DNA of 64,000 nt, taken from the NCBI RefSeq assembly GCF_001050135.1, contig NZ_CP012040.1:2046001-2110000 (forward strand), read 5' to 3'. This DNA comes from Cyclobacterium amurskyense (GTDB lineage Bacteria > Bacteroidota > Bacteroidia > Cytophagales > Cyclobacteriaceae). The notes below the pieces were generated by a model. It had not been told where the DNA came from and ran no database searches. It saw only the letters and a program-made list of their open reading frames with translations. The position numbers and the translations under genes are program-made. Below are positions 1 to 9,430 of the stretch, in pieces; positions within the stretch are counted from its first letter, which is position 1; each line of letters starts with the position of its first letter.

Positions 1-1
1 T

Positions 2-541
2 GTATCCATGGCTTATAGCCATCCCTCCATTCGCTTAAAGAAATATCCTTATCTAAGCTGGCTCACAGCAGGCTTTTTTCAAGGCGCAATTACCTTTATT
101 ATGTGTGTAATAGGCTTATTAGAAGGTGACTTAAACAATATATTAAATTGGGACCTATTATTGCCAGCCCTATTTACTACTTTACTTCTTTTAGGTTCTT
201 ATCCATTGACTCAAGTATACCAACATGAAGAGGACAAAAAGAGGGGAGACATTACTTTAAGTTTAAAACTTGGTATAATGGGCACTTTTAACTTTGCATC
301 CATTTGGTTTATAATAGCAGGAGGAACTTTCATTTGGTATTTTAACCATATTGGTTCAGCATGGGCCATTTGGTGGTTTTTAGGAAGCATGGCTCCTTTG
401 GTTATCTTCTTTTTTATCTGGTTTAGTCTAGTAAAAAAGAATCCGAATAAATATGCCAACCATTCTATGGCGATGACCATGAACAAGATTTCTGCCAGTA
501 CTTTAAACTTTTTCTTTATCTATTATTATTTGGCCCAATAA
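2..541 (+). CDS. UbiA family prenyltransferase, C-terminal part (5' end outside window)
   Basis: Integral-membrane prenyltransferase of the UbiA superfamily, which transfers a polyprenyl group to an aromatic or other acceptor at the membrane. The reading frame is open to the left edge, so the first visible ATG at position 8 is probably internal and the N-terminal half with the first Asp-rich motif is missing. Visible family signs are the YSHPSIRLK stretch and the second Asp-rich region around YPLTQVYQHEEDKKRGD, followed by LGI and several hydrophobic segments. The acceptor cannot be told from this fragment. A carotenoid gene (lycopene cyclase) lies 4 kb away, but a link is only a guess. Confidence 0.72.
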   Translation, partial: VSMAYSHPSIRLKKYPYLSWLTAGFFQGAITFIMCVIGLLEGDLNNILNWDLLLPALFTTLLLLGSYPLTQVYQHEEDKKRGDITLSLKLGIMGTFNFASIWFIIAGGTFIWYFNHIGSAWAIWWFLGSMAPLVIFFFIWFSLVKKNPNKYANHSMAMTMNKISASTLNFFFIYYYLAQ

Positions 542-823
542 GAAAAGCCTAAAAATAGTGTTTTGCCCAAAGCTTAGCCATCCTATTTTACTTTGACATA
601 AACCTATAAATTCAGGAATATGGAAGGACAAGGTTGATAGATAAATATTTTAGAATTGAATAATACCAAGCCTAATAGTTAACCTTAAGCATCAATTTCT
701 TAGTGTATGAACTGATTAAACCATAAAGCAGCATACAAATTAGTTATTCGGGTCTATTATTTCCACAAATGGCCAAGGCAAAAAAAGATAATCATTATAT
801 TGCTGCAAAATAAAAATCAACCT

Positions 824-3800
824 ATGTCCAATAATAGTGTCATTAAGGGATTGTGTTCCCTTATTTTAGCAATGTTCCTATTAGGAGCTTGCACCAGTAA
901 ACCCGGAGAGCCTAAAGTGCTCGTTTTTTCAAAAACTGACGGATTTTATCATGAATCCATACCAGATGGAGTTGCTGCCATAACTGAACTAGGAAAGCAG
1001 AATGGCTTTTTGGTGGAAGCCACCAAAAATGCTGAAATGTTTACCGAAGATGTATTAAAAGAATACAGTGCAGTAGTATTTTTAAGTACTACAGGAAATG
1101 TATTAAACATTAGCCAACAAGCGGAATTTGAACGCTACATCCAAGCTGGCGGTGGATTTGTAGGCATTCATGCTGCTGCCGATACCGAATACGATTGGAA
1201 TTGGTATGGCAAAATGGTAGGCGGTTATTTTGTTGACCATCCTGGAATAAACGACAGCTACCCAAGTGTACAACAAGGGGAATTGACCGTGGTCGATAAA
1301 TCGAACAGTAGTACTTCTTTTCTTCCTGAAAAATGGACTAGAACCGATGAGTGGTACAGTTATAAGAACCTCAACCCAGAGGTCAATGTTTTATTAACCT
1401 TGGATGAAAACAGCTACCAAGGTGGAAAAGACATGGGAGAGCATCCTATAGCTTGGTACCATGACTATGATGGAGGCCGAGCTTTCTATACTGGAGGTGG
1501 TCATACCAGGGCTTCTTATAAAGAAGCAGACTTTTTGAAACATATTCTTGAAGGGATAAAGTATGCCATTGGAGAGAATAAAAGGTTAGACTATTCCAAT
1601 GCCAAAAGCAAAATAGTCCCTGATCCTGATCGATTTGAAAAAGTAACCTTGGCATTAGGAAAGTTCAAAGAACCTACCGAAATGGCAATTTTACCAAACT
1701 TAGATATTTTGGTTTCTCAAAGAAGAGGTGAAATTTTACTTTACAATGGAGAGACCTCTGAAGTTAGCAAAGTCGCTCATTTAGACGTTTACTGGCAAAC
1801 AGATGTGCCAAAAGTTAATGCTGAAGAAGGGTTAATGGGGATTCAGGTGGATCCAGATTTCGCCAATAACCATTGGGTTTACGTTTTTTATAGCCCAAGC
1901 GATGAGTCTGTAAACAGACTTTCCCGATTTAAATTCGAAGGTGGAGAGTGGAAAATGGACACTGAGCAGGTTATTCTTCAGTTTTATTCTCAAAGAGGAA
2001 TTTGCTGTCATACTGGAGGTTCTATCGCTTTTGATAGCAATGGTTTATTGTATGTTTCAGCAGGAGACAATTCAACACCTTTCAACCAGCCCAACCAAAA
2101 ATATACTTTAAAAGGATATGGACCTTTGGATGATCGTCCAGGCTTTGAGCAATATGATGCTGCCAGGTCTTCAGGTAATACCAATGATCTAAGAGGAAAA
2201 ATCCTTAGAATAAAAGTAAATGAAGATGGATCCTACAGCATCCCTGAAGGAAACCTGTACCCTGAAGGCACGGATAAAACCAGGCCTGAAATTTATGTAC
2301 AAGGTAACCGAAACCCATATAGAATATCTGTAGATAAGAAAACAGGCTTTTTGTATTGGGGAGAAGTAGGGCCTGATGCTCGAGAAGATGATTTTGAAGT
2401 CAGAGGTTCCAGAGGATATGATGAAGTTAACCAAGCAAAAAAAGCTGGCTATTTTGGATGGCCTTTCTTTGTGGGTAACAACTACCCGTACAATGATTTT
2501 GATTTCAATACTGGTGAAAGTGGGAAACCTTTTGATCCTGCCAAACCAATTAATAAGTCAAGAAACAATACAGGTTTGACGGAGTTGCCTCCAGCCCAAC
2601 CAGCATTTATCTATTACCCTTATGTCGAATCAGAAGAGTTTCCTGAAGTAGGTACAGGCGGAAGAAATGCCATGGCAGGACCGGTCTATTACTCGGACCT
2701 ATATCCTGATGGTGGTGGATTACCTTCCTACTACGATGGTAAATTGTTTATTTATGATTGGATAAGGGGCTGGATAAAAGCAGTGACCATGGACGAAAAT
2801 GGTGACTACTTGAAAATGGAGCCTTTTATGGATGATGTAAGACACAATGCCCTTATCGATCTCGAATTAGGTCCTGATGGCAAGCTCTACCTTTTGGAAT
2901 ATGGAAAAGGTTGGTTCAGCGCCAATGACGATGCAGCCATCTCCGTAATCAATTATAACCCTGGTAACAGAGCACCAGTGATTGCCTCTATCACTGCAGA
3001 CAAAACCTCAGGTAGCCTTCCATTGGAAGTGAAAATAACTGCTTCTGTAAAAGATCCTGAAAATGATGCGCTAAGCTTTGTATGGGACTTGGGAAATGGC
3101 CAAACAATGGATACCAAAGAACCGGAACTTACTTATACTTTTAAGGAAACAGGTGATTATGATGTCTCAGTAACAGCAACTGACACTGAAAACAAATCCA
3201 CGAAAAGCAATACCATTAATATCTATGCGGGCAATATTGCACCTAGTATAAATGTAAGCTTCGAAGGAAATGGAAGCTTTTATTTCCCTAACAAAAAGGT
3301 AAGCTATAAGGTAACTGTCAATGATCCTGATGATCCATCAGTAGGAGAGGACCTTTCCAGTCTATACCTTTCTGCAGATTATATTGAAGGTTTTGACAAA
3401 GCTGAAGCAGCCTTAGGACACCAAGTCATGTCTGAAGCCATGGCAGGAAAAAGCTTGATGGAATCGCTCACCTGTAAAAGCTGTCACCAAATTGATGGAA
3501 AATCAGTTGGTCCTGGCTATACAGATGTTGCTAAAAAATATGCAGATTCTCCTGAAGCAGTGGACAAACTGATTAATAAAATCATAAAAGGAGGTTCAGG
3601 AGTATGGGGCGAAACAATGATGCCTGCAAACCCTACATTAAAACCTGGTGATGCTAGAAAAATTGTAGCCTTTGTACTTTCTTTAAATGAAATGGAAAGT
3701 CAAGAACCATCCTTGCCAGCCTCAGGTCAATTGGATCCGCTTCAAGGTAAAAAGAGGGTCAATAATGGAGTCATGCTTCTAAACGCTAGCTTTACAGACA

Positions 3801-4246
3801 AAGGTGGAGCCAATATCAAACCGCTTAGTACTTCTACCACTGTTTTTCTTAGGAATAACAATATTAACCTGGATGAACTTGATGAAACCTTCGGATATAA
3901 TTCTGAGGAAATAAATGGTCAGAAGACCTTATCTTCTCCAATTGGTAAAGGCCATTTAACCTTGAAAAATATAGACCTAACAGGTTTGGAAGGCATAGAT
4001 TTTAAGGTAAGTTCTAAACGTGCTTATGACTTTGGTTATCAATTGGAAGCCCGCTCAGGAAGTCCAGAAGGAACAGTAATCGGTCAGATAGTAGTTAGAA
4101 AAGACGAAACAGAGCAGACTCTTGAAATGAGATTTAACGACAATGTTAAAGAAGAGTTCCAGGACCTTTATATCGTATCAGAAGCATTGAATGATAAAGA
4201 AACAGTAAATATGAACATTTTATCCATTGAAATGATTGGTAAATAA
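824..4246 (+). CDS. Secreted multidomain lipoprotein: ThuA - PQQ-type sugar dehydrogenase - PKD - cytochrome c - CBM-like
   Basis: A 1140-residue exported lipoprotein, probably for periplasmic carbohydrate oxidation. The start chosen is ATG 824, which puts a lipoprotein signal (LAMFLLGAC) right after a short basic N-terminus; the in-frame TTG at 800 adds eight non-signal residues. In order: a ThuA domain (about 30-250, with GIHAAADTEYDW), a glucose/sorbosone dehydrogenase beta-propeller (about 270-710, with RICCHTGGS and GNRNPYRISVD motifs), a PKD domain (about 716-805), a c-type cytochrome domain (haem motif CKSCH at about 883-887, likely axial Met in MMPANP), and a C-terminal beta-sandwich resembling CBM6 (about 1020-1140). 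The haem domain would let electrons leave the dehydrogenase. The substrate is unknown. A paralogous stand-alone ThuA protein lies at 36547-37317. Confidence 0.88.
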   Translation: MSNNSVIKGLCSLILAMFLLGACTSKPGEPKVLVFSKTDGFYHESIPDGVAAITELGKQNGFLVEATKNAEMFTEDVLKEYSAVVFLSTTGNVLNISQQAEFERYIQAGGGFVGIHAAADTEYDWNWYGKMVGGYFVDHPGINDSYPSVQQGELTVVDKSNSSTSFLPEKWTRTDEWYSYKNLNPEVNVLLTLDENSYQGGKDMGEHPIAWYHDYDGGRAFYTGGGHTRASYKEADFLKHILEGIKYAIGENKRLDYSNAKSKIVPDPDRFEKVTLALGKFKEPTEMAILPNLDILVSQRRGEILLYNGETSEVSKVAHLDVYWQTDVPKVNAEEGLMGIQVDPDFANNHWVYVFYSPSDESVNRLSRFKFEGGEWKMDTEQVILQFYSQRGICCHTGGSIAFDSNGLLYVSAGDNSTPFNQPNQKYTLKGYGPLDDRPGFEQYDAARSSGNTNDLRGKILRIKVNEDGSYSIPEGNLYPEGTDKTRPEIYVQGNRNPYRISVDKKTGFLYWGEVGPDAREDDFEVRGSRGYDEVNQAKKAGYFGWPFFVGNNYPYNDFDFNTGESGKPFDPAKPINKSRNNTGLTELPPAQPAFIYYPYVESEEFPEVGTGGRNAMAGPVYYSDLYPDGGGLPSYYDGKLFIYDWIRGWIKAVTMDENGDYLKMEPFMDDVRHNALIDLELGPDGKLYLLEYGKGWFSANDDAAISVINYNPGNRAPVIASITADKTSGSLPLEVKITASVKDPENDALSFVWDLGNGQTMDTKEPELTYTFKETGDYDVSVTATDTENKSTKSNTINIYAGNIAPSINVSFEGNGSFYFPNKKVSYKVTVNDPDDPSVGEDLSSLYLSADYIEGFDKAEAALGHQVMSEAMAGKSLMESLTCKSCHQIDGKSVGPGYTDVAKKYADSPEAVDKLINKIIKGGSGVWGETMMPANPTLKPGDARKIVAFVLSLNEMESQEPSLPASGQLDPLQGKKRVNNGVMLLNASFTDKGGANIKPLSTSTTVFLRNNNINLDELDETFGYNSEEINGQKTLSSPIGKGHLTLKNIDLTGLEGIDFKVSSKRAYDFGYQLEARSGSPEGTVIGQIVVRKDETEQTLEMRFNDNVKEEFQDLYIVSEALNDKETVNMNILSIEMIGK

Positions 4247-4270
4247 AGTCTCCTATTTATTGTTTAAAAA

Positions 4271-4300
4271 AGCCTGTGAACATATTCACAGGCTTTTTTT
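4271..4300. terminator. Bidirectional intrinsic terminator
   Basis: Perfect 10-bp stem AGCCTGTGAA (4271-4280) / TTCACAGGCT (4285-4294) with a 4-nt loop, followed by a T-run on the plus strand and preceded by an A-run that gives a T-run on the minus strand. It ends the ThuA/dehydrogenase gene and may also serve the convergent lycopene cyclase gene. Confidence 0.9.
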
Positions 4301-4355
4301 ATGTCTAATTAAAAATTTTGAGGACAGGTATAAATAGGACAGGTTCTCTAACTTA

Positions 4356-4472
4356 AATCCGAAATATGCAATAGACAATCTATTACCTGTTGAAATCGCT
4401 TCACGTATACACGGGACAGGCTATTCCCCTGACTATTATAAGGAAGGAGAAATCTGTTACATAATCCGGGTT
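4356..4472 (+). repeat. 213-bp repeat family, copy A (internally deleted, 117 bp)
   Basis: Keeps the left end (AATCCGAAATATGCAATAG, then the small hairpin AATAGA-CAA-TCTATT) and the right end (TTACATAATCCGGGTT), but lacks the central long hairpin. It lies between the terminator at 4271-4300 and the end of the lycopene cyclase gene. Copy B, in the opposite orientation, closes the other side of this three-gene block. Confidence 0.85.
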
Positions 4473-4501
4473 AAAAAGAGAATTTTATTTGCTGATCAAA
4501 T

Positions 4502-5680
4502 TCAACCTTTTGGGTTTACATTGTTCTTGGAAAACAGCTGCCGGATTCCAGAAAACATGAAAGGCAATAATGGAACACTATTTCTAATTTTAAACTCTTC
4601 CCAAAAAGTGCTGTCGTTGTCAAGAAAGGAAAGTATTTTCTCTGGGTCATTGCCTTTAAATAAACTGGAAAAGATATCTCTGCCAGTCACCTTTTTTGAA
4701 AGGAGAACATCTAGTAAAGTACGGTCATACCAGGCATAAACACTACTTTTCCAATTAAGACCAAGTATAGGAGACTGATTAATTTTCAGTTGCTTAACTA
4801 TTTCAAAAACATTCTTTTGCACAAACTGGAAAGTATATCCTGTGCTGGCTTTGGTAAAGCCACCTGCAGTACCAATATTAATGATTCGCCCACCCTCATT
4901 TAAACTGCGAGAAAATTTAGCCAAGGACATGGGAATTGCCCCAAATTCCTCATGTACAATCTCGTATTTCTTAATTTTTAACGCCTTATCAATATATGCT
5001 TTTAGTGCCTTTTGGTAATTTTCTTCATCCAGAATACTTTCGCTAAATAATGTGTATTCCACCAATGCCTCCCTAGCACTTGTTGGCAATACATACATAA
5101 AGGTAGTCCCATGTTCCTGATCCAATCTAAAATCCATCAATGTGCCAATCTCCGGATTGAAAAAGGGAGTATCCGTTTTAATGTACCAACCCATAAAATG
5201 CTGTAATAAAGTATTTTGGGTATTCATTTCAGGATTAAACAAACCAGTAGAATTAAAAATATACTGGCCTGAATATTGACCTTGATCCGTGATAAGAACC
5301 GCATTGCCTCCATTAACTTCCATATCGAGTATGGCCTCCGTCTTGAAGCTAACGTTTTTAAAGGCAGAAGCATGATTCAGAATATGAGAATAAAAATCTC
5401 CGGCATGAATCATTTTATACTTGTACTTTTTTAGCTCAAAGGTTTTGGATACTTCTGGTGAAAAAAACTGTAAGGTTTTCCATTGATGATGCACAATTGG
5501 TTCGAAAAGACCTTCACCCTTTTCCCAAAAGCACCAGGTTTTGTCATTGTCTTCCTTCTTCAGCTTATCAATGACCAAAATCTTTTTGCTTCGCAGCTCT
5601 TTATTCAACAAAAGCCTGTGCAACAAGCTTAAACCGGCTAATCCAGAACCTGCAATAATATAATCGTATTCTAATTCCAT
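4502..5680 (-). CDS. crtY: Lycopene cyclase (CrtY/CrtL-type FAD flavoprotein)
   Basis: Cyclises the psi ends of lycopene to beta rings in carotenoid synthesis. The 392-residue protein starts MELEYDYIIAGSGLAGLSLL, an N-terminal dinucleotide-binding fold (GxGxxG), and has the family's DKTWCFWEKG stretch near residue 50 and GTAGGFTKASTGYTF in the C-terminal half. ATG 5680 was chosen because the FAD motif begins immediately after it and an AAGG purine run precedes it; the 11 extra upstream codons match nothing. No other carotenoid gene is visible in the window, so this enzyme is either isolated or the pathway genes lie elsewhere. The 208-bp gap upstream to the dehydrogenase gene suggests its own promoter. 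Confidence 0.85.
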   Translation of the reverse strand: MELEYDYIIAGSGLAGLSLLHRLLLNKELRSKKILVIDKLKKEDNDKTWCFWEKGEGLFEPIVHHQWKTLQFFSPEVSKTFELKKYKYKMIHAGDFYSHILNHASAFKNVSFKTEAILDMEVNGGNAVLITDQGQYSGQYIFNSTGLFNPEMNTQNTLLQHFMGWYIKTDTPFFNPEIGTLMDFRLDQEHGTTFMYVLPTSAREALVEYTLFSESILDEENYQKALKAYIDKALKIKKYEIVHEEFGAIPMSLAKFSRSLNEGGRIINIGTAGGFTKASTGYTFQFVQKNVFEIVKQLKINQSPILGLNWKSSVYAWYDRTLLDVLLSKKVTGRDIFSSLFKGNDPEKILSFLDNDSTFWEEFKIRNSVPLLPFMFSGIRQLFSKNNVNPKG

Positions 5681-5888
5681 TGACCTTTCTTGCTTTATAC
5701 TTATACCGCACAAATTCAGTTTCCACTTGTCTTAAGCAGCAAAACACCAGATATTAAGAACATGTTTAAATTATTGCGAGGTATTTTACAACTGACATCA
5801 AAATTAAGAGACCTATCATATGGACTACAAAGAATTTATATACTTTCAATTTTAGTCATAAATAGGGTTCTTTTTTATCAGCCATAGC

Positions 5889-6878
5889 TCAGACAACCTC
5901 ATTTATCAATTGCTGCTTATTTTCAAAAGCTTGAATATTATCTAGTGTTATAAGGGTTATTTGGTCCATGGCCTCCTTTGTAAAATAGGCTTGATGAGAA
6001 GTAATTAACACATTAGGAAAACTATTCAACCTCAATATGTAATCATCCTGAATAATGCTTTCTGACAGATCTTCAAAAAACAGTTTTTCCTCCTGTTCGT
6101 AAACATCTATCCCCATATACCCTATCTTTTTCTGTGCCAAGCCATCAATGGCATCCGCTGTATTTATTAGGGCGCCCCTACTTGTATTGATGATCATTAC
6201 ACCATCTTTCATTTGGGCCAGTGAACTGCTATTGACTATGTGTTTGGTACCGGGAGTTAATGGACAGTGCAAGGAAATTATATCAGATTGCATGAAAACT
6301 TCATCAATTGGCAAGTATTGAACTCCCATTTCCACCAACTCTTGGGATTCTGTAAGGTCATAGGCAAACAAGTTACAACCAAAACCTTTCATTATCCTGC
6401 AGAAGGCTGCTCCAATCTGACCGGTCCCAACTACGCCCACTGTTTTTCCATGTAGGTTGAATCCAATAAGGTTTTTTAAGGAAAAATTTCCTTCTCGCAC
6501 CCTATTATAGGCCTTATGGGTTTTTCTATTTAAGGTAAGAATCAATGCTACAGAATGTTCAGCAACTGCTTCCGGTGAATAAGCTGGAACACGTACTACT
6601 TTGATTCCATGAGTTTTAGCTGATTGTATATCCACATTATTGAAACCCGCACAGCGCATGGCGATCAATTTCACCCCATTTTTTGCCAAAATCTCTATGG
6701 TATCCTGATCTATTTTATCATTGACAAAAGCACATATGACATCAAATCCAAGCGTTAAGTTGGCTGTAGAACTCGTTAAGGATGTCTCAAAAAAGGTAAA
6801 GTCATATTTTTTTTCACTGTTATAATTTTCAAAATATTCCTGATCGTATGATTTCGTGCTAAATACGGCTATTTTCAT
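5889..6878 (-). CDS. ldhA: D-2-hydroxyacid dehydrogenase, D-lactate dehydrogenase (LdhA) type
   Basis: NAD-dependent enzyme of the D-isomer 2-hydroxyacid dehydrogenase family, predicted to interconvert pyruvate and D-lactate in the cytoplasm. The start MKIAVFSTKSYDQEYF is typical of LdhA. Visible signatures are the Rossmann motif GVVGTGQIG (about 149-157), the substrate-region MRCAGFNNVD (about 74-83), the HCPLTPGTKHIVN segment and the catalytic His in TSHQAYFT near residue 295. Length 329 matches the family. The lactate-oxidation operon lutABC lies far away at 54.6-57.3 kb, so the genome seems able both to make and to consume lactate. Other 2-hydroxyacids are possible substrates. Confidence 0.88.
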   Translation of the reverse strand: MKIAVFSTKSYDQEYFENYNSEKKYDFTFFETSLTSSTANLTLGFDVICAFVNDKIDQDTIEILAKNGVKLIAMRCAGFNNVDIQSAKTHGIKVVRVPAYSPEAVAEHSVALILTLNRKTHKAYNRVREGNFSLKNLIGFNLHGKTVGVVGTGQIGAAFCRIMKGFGCNLFAYDLTESQELVEMGVQYLPIDEVFMQSDIISLHCPLTPGTKHIVNSSSLAQMKDGVMIINTSRGALINTADAIDGLAQKKIGYMGIDVYEQEEKLFFEDLSESIIQDDYILRLNSFPNVLITSHQAYFTKEAMDQITLITLDNIQAFENKQQLINEVV

Positions 6879-7032
6879 TAGAGTAATTTCAATTTATAAA
6901 TACCCAAGAATAAATGACGAATAAACTCAGCTATGCAAACAAGTTATAAACCCTTCTAGCCTAGCGGTCATTCCTTAATTCAATCCATTCTTATTAAAGT
7001 AAGAAATAAAAACATCAACCTGATAATAAGAT

Positions 7033-7863
7033 TTAATTTTTCTGACTTCTAAATTTTTTAATAAAATAACCAAGGACAATAAGCAATATCAGAAAAGGCC
7101 AAAATGCTATCAAACCAATTACAAAATTTAGGAAACCTTGCCAGCCATTGTTTATAGCACTAAAGATTTTTGCTAAGAACCCTCCTCTTTGAGATGCATC
7201 ATATACATATGGAAGTTCTTCATAGAATGATAAACTTATTGTGCTAAGGGATACCTGTTTACCTAAATAATTAAATTGTCCCTGAAGATTTTCTATATCA
7301 GTCCGAATCTGGTTAAGTTTATTTTCGATTTCTAGAATATCCTTTATCTCAGTAGCACTTTCTAGAATTTTCAGGTAGCGTTTTTCTAGTAGTTTGTCGT
7401 TTTTTATTCTAGTACTTAAGTCATAATAATTTTCTGTTACATCTTTTATTGATGAATACTTGTTTCCAAGGCGATGCCCAATGGTGGAAAAAGTAACAAA
7501 TAAACTATCATACACAGTAGATGGAACCCTAATAGTCAACTGGTAACTTATTCTTTCTTTGGTTCTTGATTGATTTTCATGCTCAATATAGGCATCATAA
7601 CGAGGGAGGAGTTCTCGAATTGTTTGATAATCTTCCACTATGTCCTGCGATTGAAAATTAATTCCTCCAGTCTTAATAGTTTTTTTACTTATCTGCTCCG
7701 TTCCTGAAGTTATTGATGGCGGCGGGGGAGGTTGTTCGCTTATAGGTATAGACAATAATTCCTCAAAGGTCTCTTTGTCGGCCACCTCCATTATCATTTC
7801 TCCTTCTGGCCTATTACATCCATGAAGCGATAAAATTGCTATTATTAAAAATAACTGTTTCAT
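7033..7863 (-). CDS. DUF4349 domain lipoprotein
   Basis: 276-residue membrane-anchored protein of unknown function. It has a lipoprotein signal (IIAILSLHGC, Cys 16), a proline run after SEQ near residue 45, the DUF4349 core with a central coiled coil (about 150-200, rich in E, K, L and I: KYLKILESATEIKDILEIE) and a hydrophobic C-terminal segment (LNFVIGLIAFWPFLILLIVLGYF as a membrane helix, about 242-266) with a basic tail. This topology, lipid anchor at one end and helix at the other, is usual for the family. It is the first gene of the minus-strand block upstream of the dehydrogenase and lies directly beside repeat copy B. Confidence 0.83.
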   Translation of the reverse strand: MKQLFLIIAILSLHGCNRPEGEMIMEVADKETFEELLSIPISEQPPPPPSITSGTEQISKKTIKTGGINFQSQDIVEDYQTIRELLPRYDAYIEHENQSRTKERISYQLTIRVPSTVYDSLFVTFSTIGHRLGNKYSSIKDVTENYYDLSTRIKNDKLLEKRYLKILESATEIKDILEIENKLNQIRTDIENLQGQFNYLGKQVSLSTISLSFYEELPYVYDASQRGGFLAKIFSAINNGWQGFLNFVIGLIAFWPFLILLIVLGYFIKKFRSQKN

Positions 7864-7911
7864 AAAACTTAAATTTTACAATTTTTCACAAGCAAACCCA
7901 CCTAATCATTG

Positions 7912-8124
7912 AACCCGGATTATGTAATAGGATTTCTCCGTCCTGACAATAGTCAGGGGTGAAGCCTGTCCCGTGTTTACGGGAAGTGTTGCAATCGCAA
8001 GAATATCAGGCTGTTTGGATATTTTAGCATAGCAACCCTATGGTGAAATTGAAAACAGCAACGTAGTGGCTGATTTTGAAGCGATTTCAGCACGTAATAG
8101 ATTGTCTATTGCATATTTCGGGTT
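7912..8124 (-). repeat. 213-bp repeat family, copy B (full length)
   Basis: Full-length copy in reverse orientation. On the minus strand it reads from AACCCGAAATATGCAATAG to CTATTACATAATCCGGGTT. The apical hairpin is CATAG-GGTTG-CTATG, one pair shorter than in copies F-H. It lies 48 bp upstream of the DUF4349 gene start. No clear target-site duplication is visible. Confidence 0.92.
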
Positions 8125-8593
8125 GAACTAGTTTGGGAGTTTTTTCGGACTTATTAAACTCCTGCCAAAATTTTATTCCAATTTCCATCAATACTTAAAT
8201 AACTGATAATCAAAACTATAATTTGCATCTAGAAATATAAAGAGTAAGCAATAAAACGTTGTAATTAAAGTTAACGTTTTATTGCTGCTCAACCAGAGAA
8301 CTGAATAAAAATCATGTTTTATTCCACCATTTCTAATGTTGGATAAGCACTCCGACCAAAAGCAGCATCAGTACCTATGGAAAAGCAAATGACATCCTTT
8401 TTTAAGTCGTTTTGTCAGTCTTGACAGGAAATCCTGTAGTTAATTGAATATAAGCCCGTAAATTCGGCCAAGATGTTTATTTTTGTAATTCATTCTGCCA
8501 TTGGTTGGATTTTTGTAGACTGTTGACAGGACTGCTTATGTCTTTCTGTCCTATACATTCAATCAGGTTGAAAGATAACTTATTAAAAATCAA
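8125..8593. other. Non-coding stretch between repeat B and dapF; palindrome and possible promoter
   Basis: No gene is supported here. It holds a perfect 13-bp inverted repeat, GCAATAAAACGTT (8248-8260) with AACGTTTTATTGC (8273-8285), without a following T-run, so not an obvious terminator. A TATTTTTG box at 8478-8485 fits the Bacteroidota -7 consensus TAnnTTTG and could start dapF transcription about 100 nt before its ATG; no convincing -33 TTTG was found, so the promoter call is weak. Confidence 0.4.
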
Positions 8594-9370
8594 ATGGATA
8601 TCAACTTCTATAAATACCAGGGAACAGGCAATGATTTCATCATGATTGATGGAAGGTCGTTTTCTCTGGGTCCAGATCCGATACCTTATATTCAACAACT
8701 ATGTCACAGAAAGTTTGGAATCGGTGCAGATGGGCTAATTCTGATTCAGACACATGAAGATTATGATTTCGAAATGTGTTATTACAATGCAGATGGATCA
8801 CAAAGTATGTGTGGAAATGGCGCAAGGTGTGCAGTAGCATTTGCTTCATTTTTAGGCATTATTGAGCACGAAACCTCATTTTTAGCCATTGACGGAGCTC
8901 ATACCGCTACTATTTCCGGTAATAGTGTAGCTTTGAGGATGGGTGATGTTAAAGAAATTAAGACTGTTGACCAGGATTTCTTTGCCAATACTGGTTCACC
9001 TCACCACATGCGTTTTGTAAATAAGGTGGAAGAATATGACGTAGTAAGCACAGGAAGACAAATCAGAAATGACAGTGAAAAATATCCTGAAGGCACCAAT
9101 GTCAATTTTATTTCTACTCTTTCCCCTGACACGATCATGGTTAGAACCTATGAAAGGGGAGTAGAAGATGAAACGCTCTCATGCGGCACTGGTGTTACAG
9201 CCTGTGCTTTGGTATATGGAGAACAAAAACAAAAAAACAATATAAATATTCAAACACCAGGAGGCAACCTTCAGGTAAGTTTTGAAAAAAGTGAAGATGG
9301 TAGTTTTCAAGAAATTGTATTGACTGGGCCTGCTGATCAGGTTTTCACAGGTACTATTTCTGTCAATTAA
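8594..9370 (+). CDS. dapF: Diaminopimelate epimerase
   Basis: Converts LL- to meso-diaminopimelate for lysine and peptidoglycan synthesis, in the cytoplasm, without cofactor. Both catalytic cysteines are present in their motifs: Cys73 in NADGSQSMCGNGARC and Cys197 in ETLSCGTGVTAC. The N-terminus (FYKYQGTGNDFIMID) is canonical and the length of 258 is normal, so ATG 8594 is secure. secA follows 60 bp downstream on the same strand. Confidence 0.96.
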   Translation: MDINFYKYQGTGNDFIMIDGRSFSLGPDPIPYIQQLCHRKFGIGADGLILIQTHEDYDFEMCYYNADGSQSMCGNGARCAVAFASFLGIIEHETSFLAIDGAHTATISGNSVALRMGDVKEIKTVDQDFFANTGSPHHMRFVNKVEEYDVVSTGRQIRNDSEKYPEGTNVNFISTLSPDTIMVRTYERGVEDETLSCGTGVTACALVYGEQKQKNNINIQTPGGNLQVSFEKSEDGSFQEIVLTGPADQVFTGTISVN

Positions 9371-9430
9371 AAATCCGATTCAATTACAGAACACAATTAA
9401 TTAGCCTAAGAGAAAAAGTATTTAAATAAT

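Noticed and set aside
800..823. TTG start at 800 for the ThuA/dehydrogenase gene
   Set aside because: ATG 824 gives a proper lipoprotein signal; the extra residues are polar and unsupported.
8125..8593. Riboswitch upstream of dapF
   Set aside because: A lysine riboswitch would be plausible here, but I see none of its conserved helices, only a simple inverted repeat.
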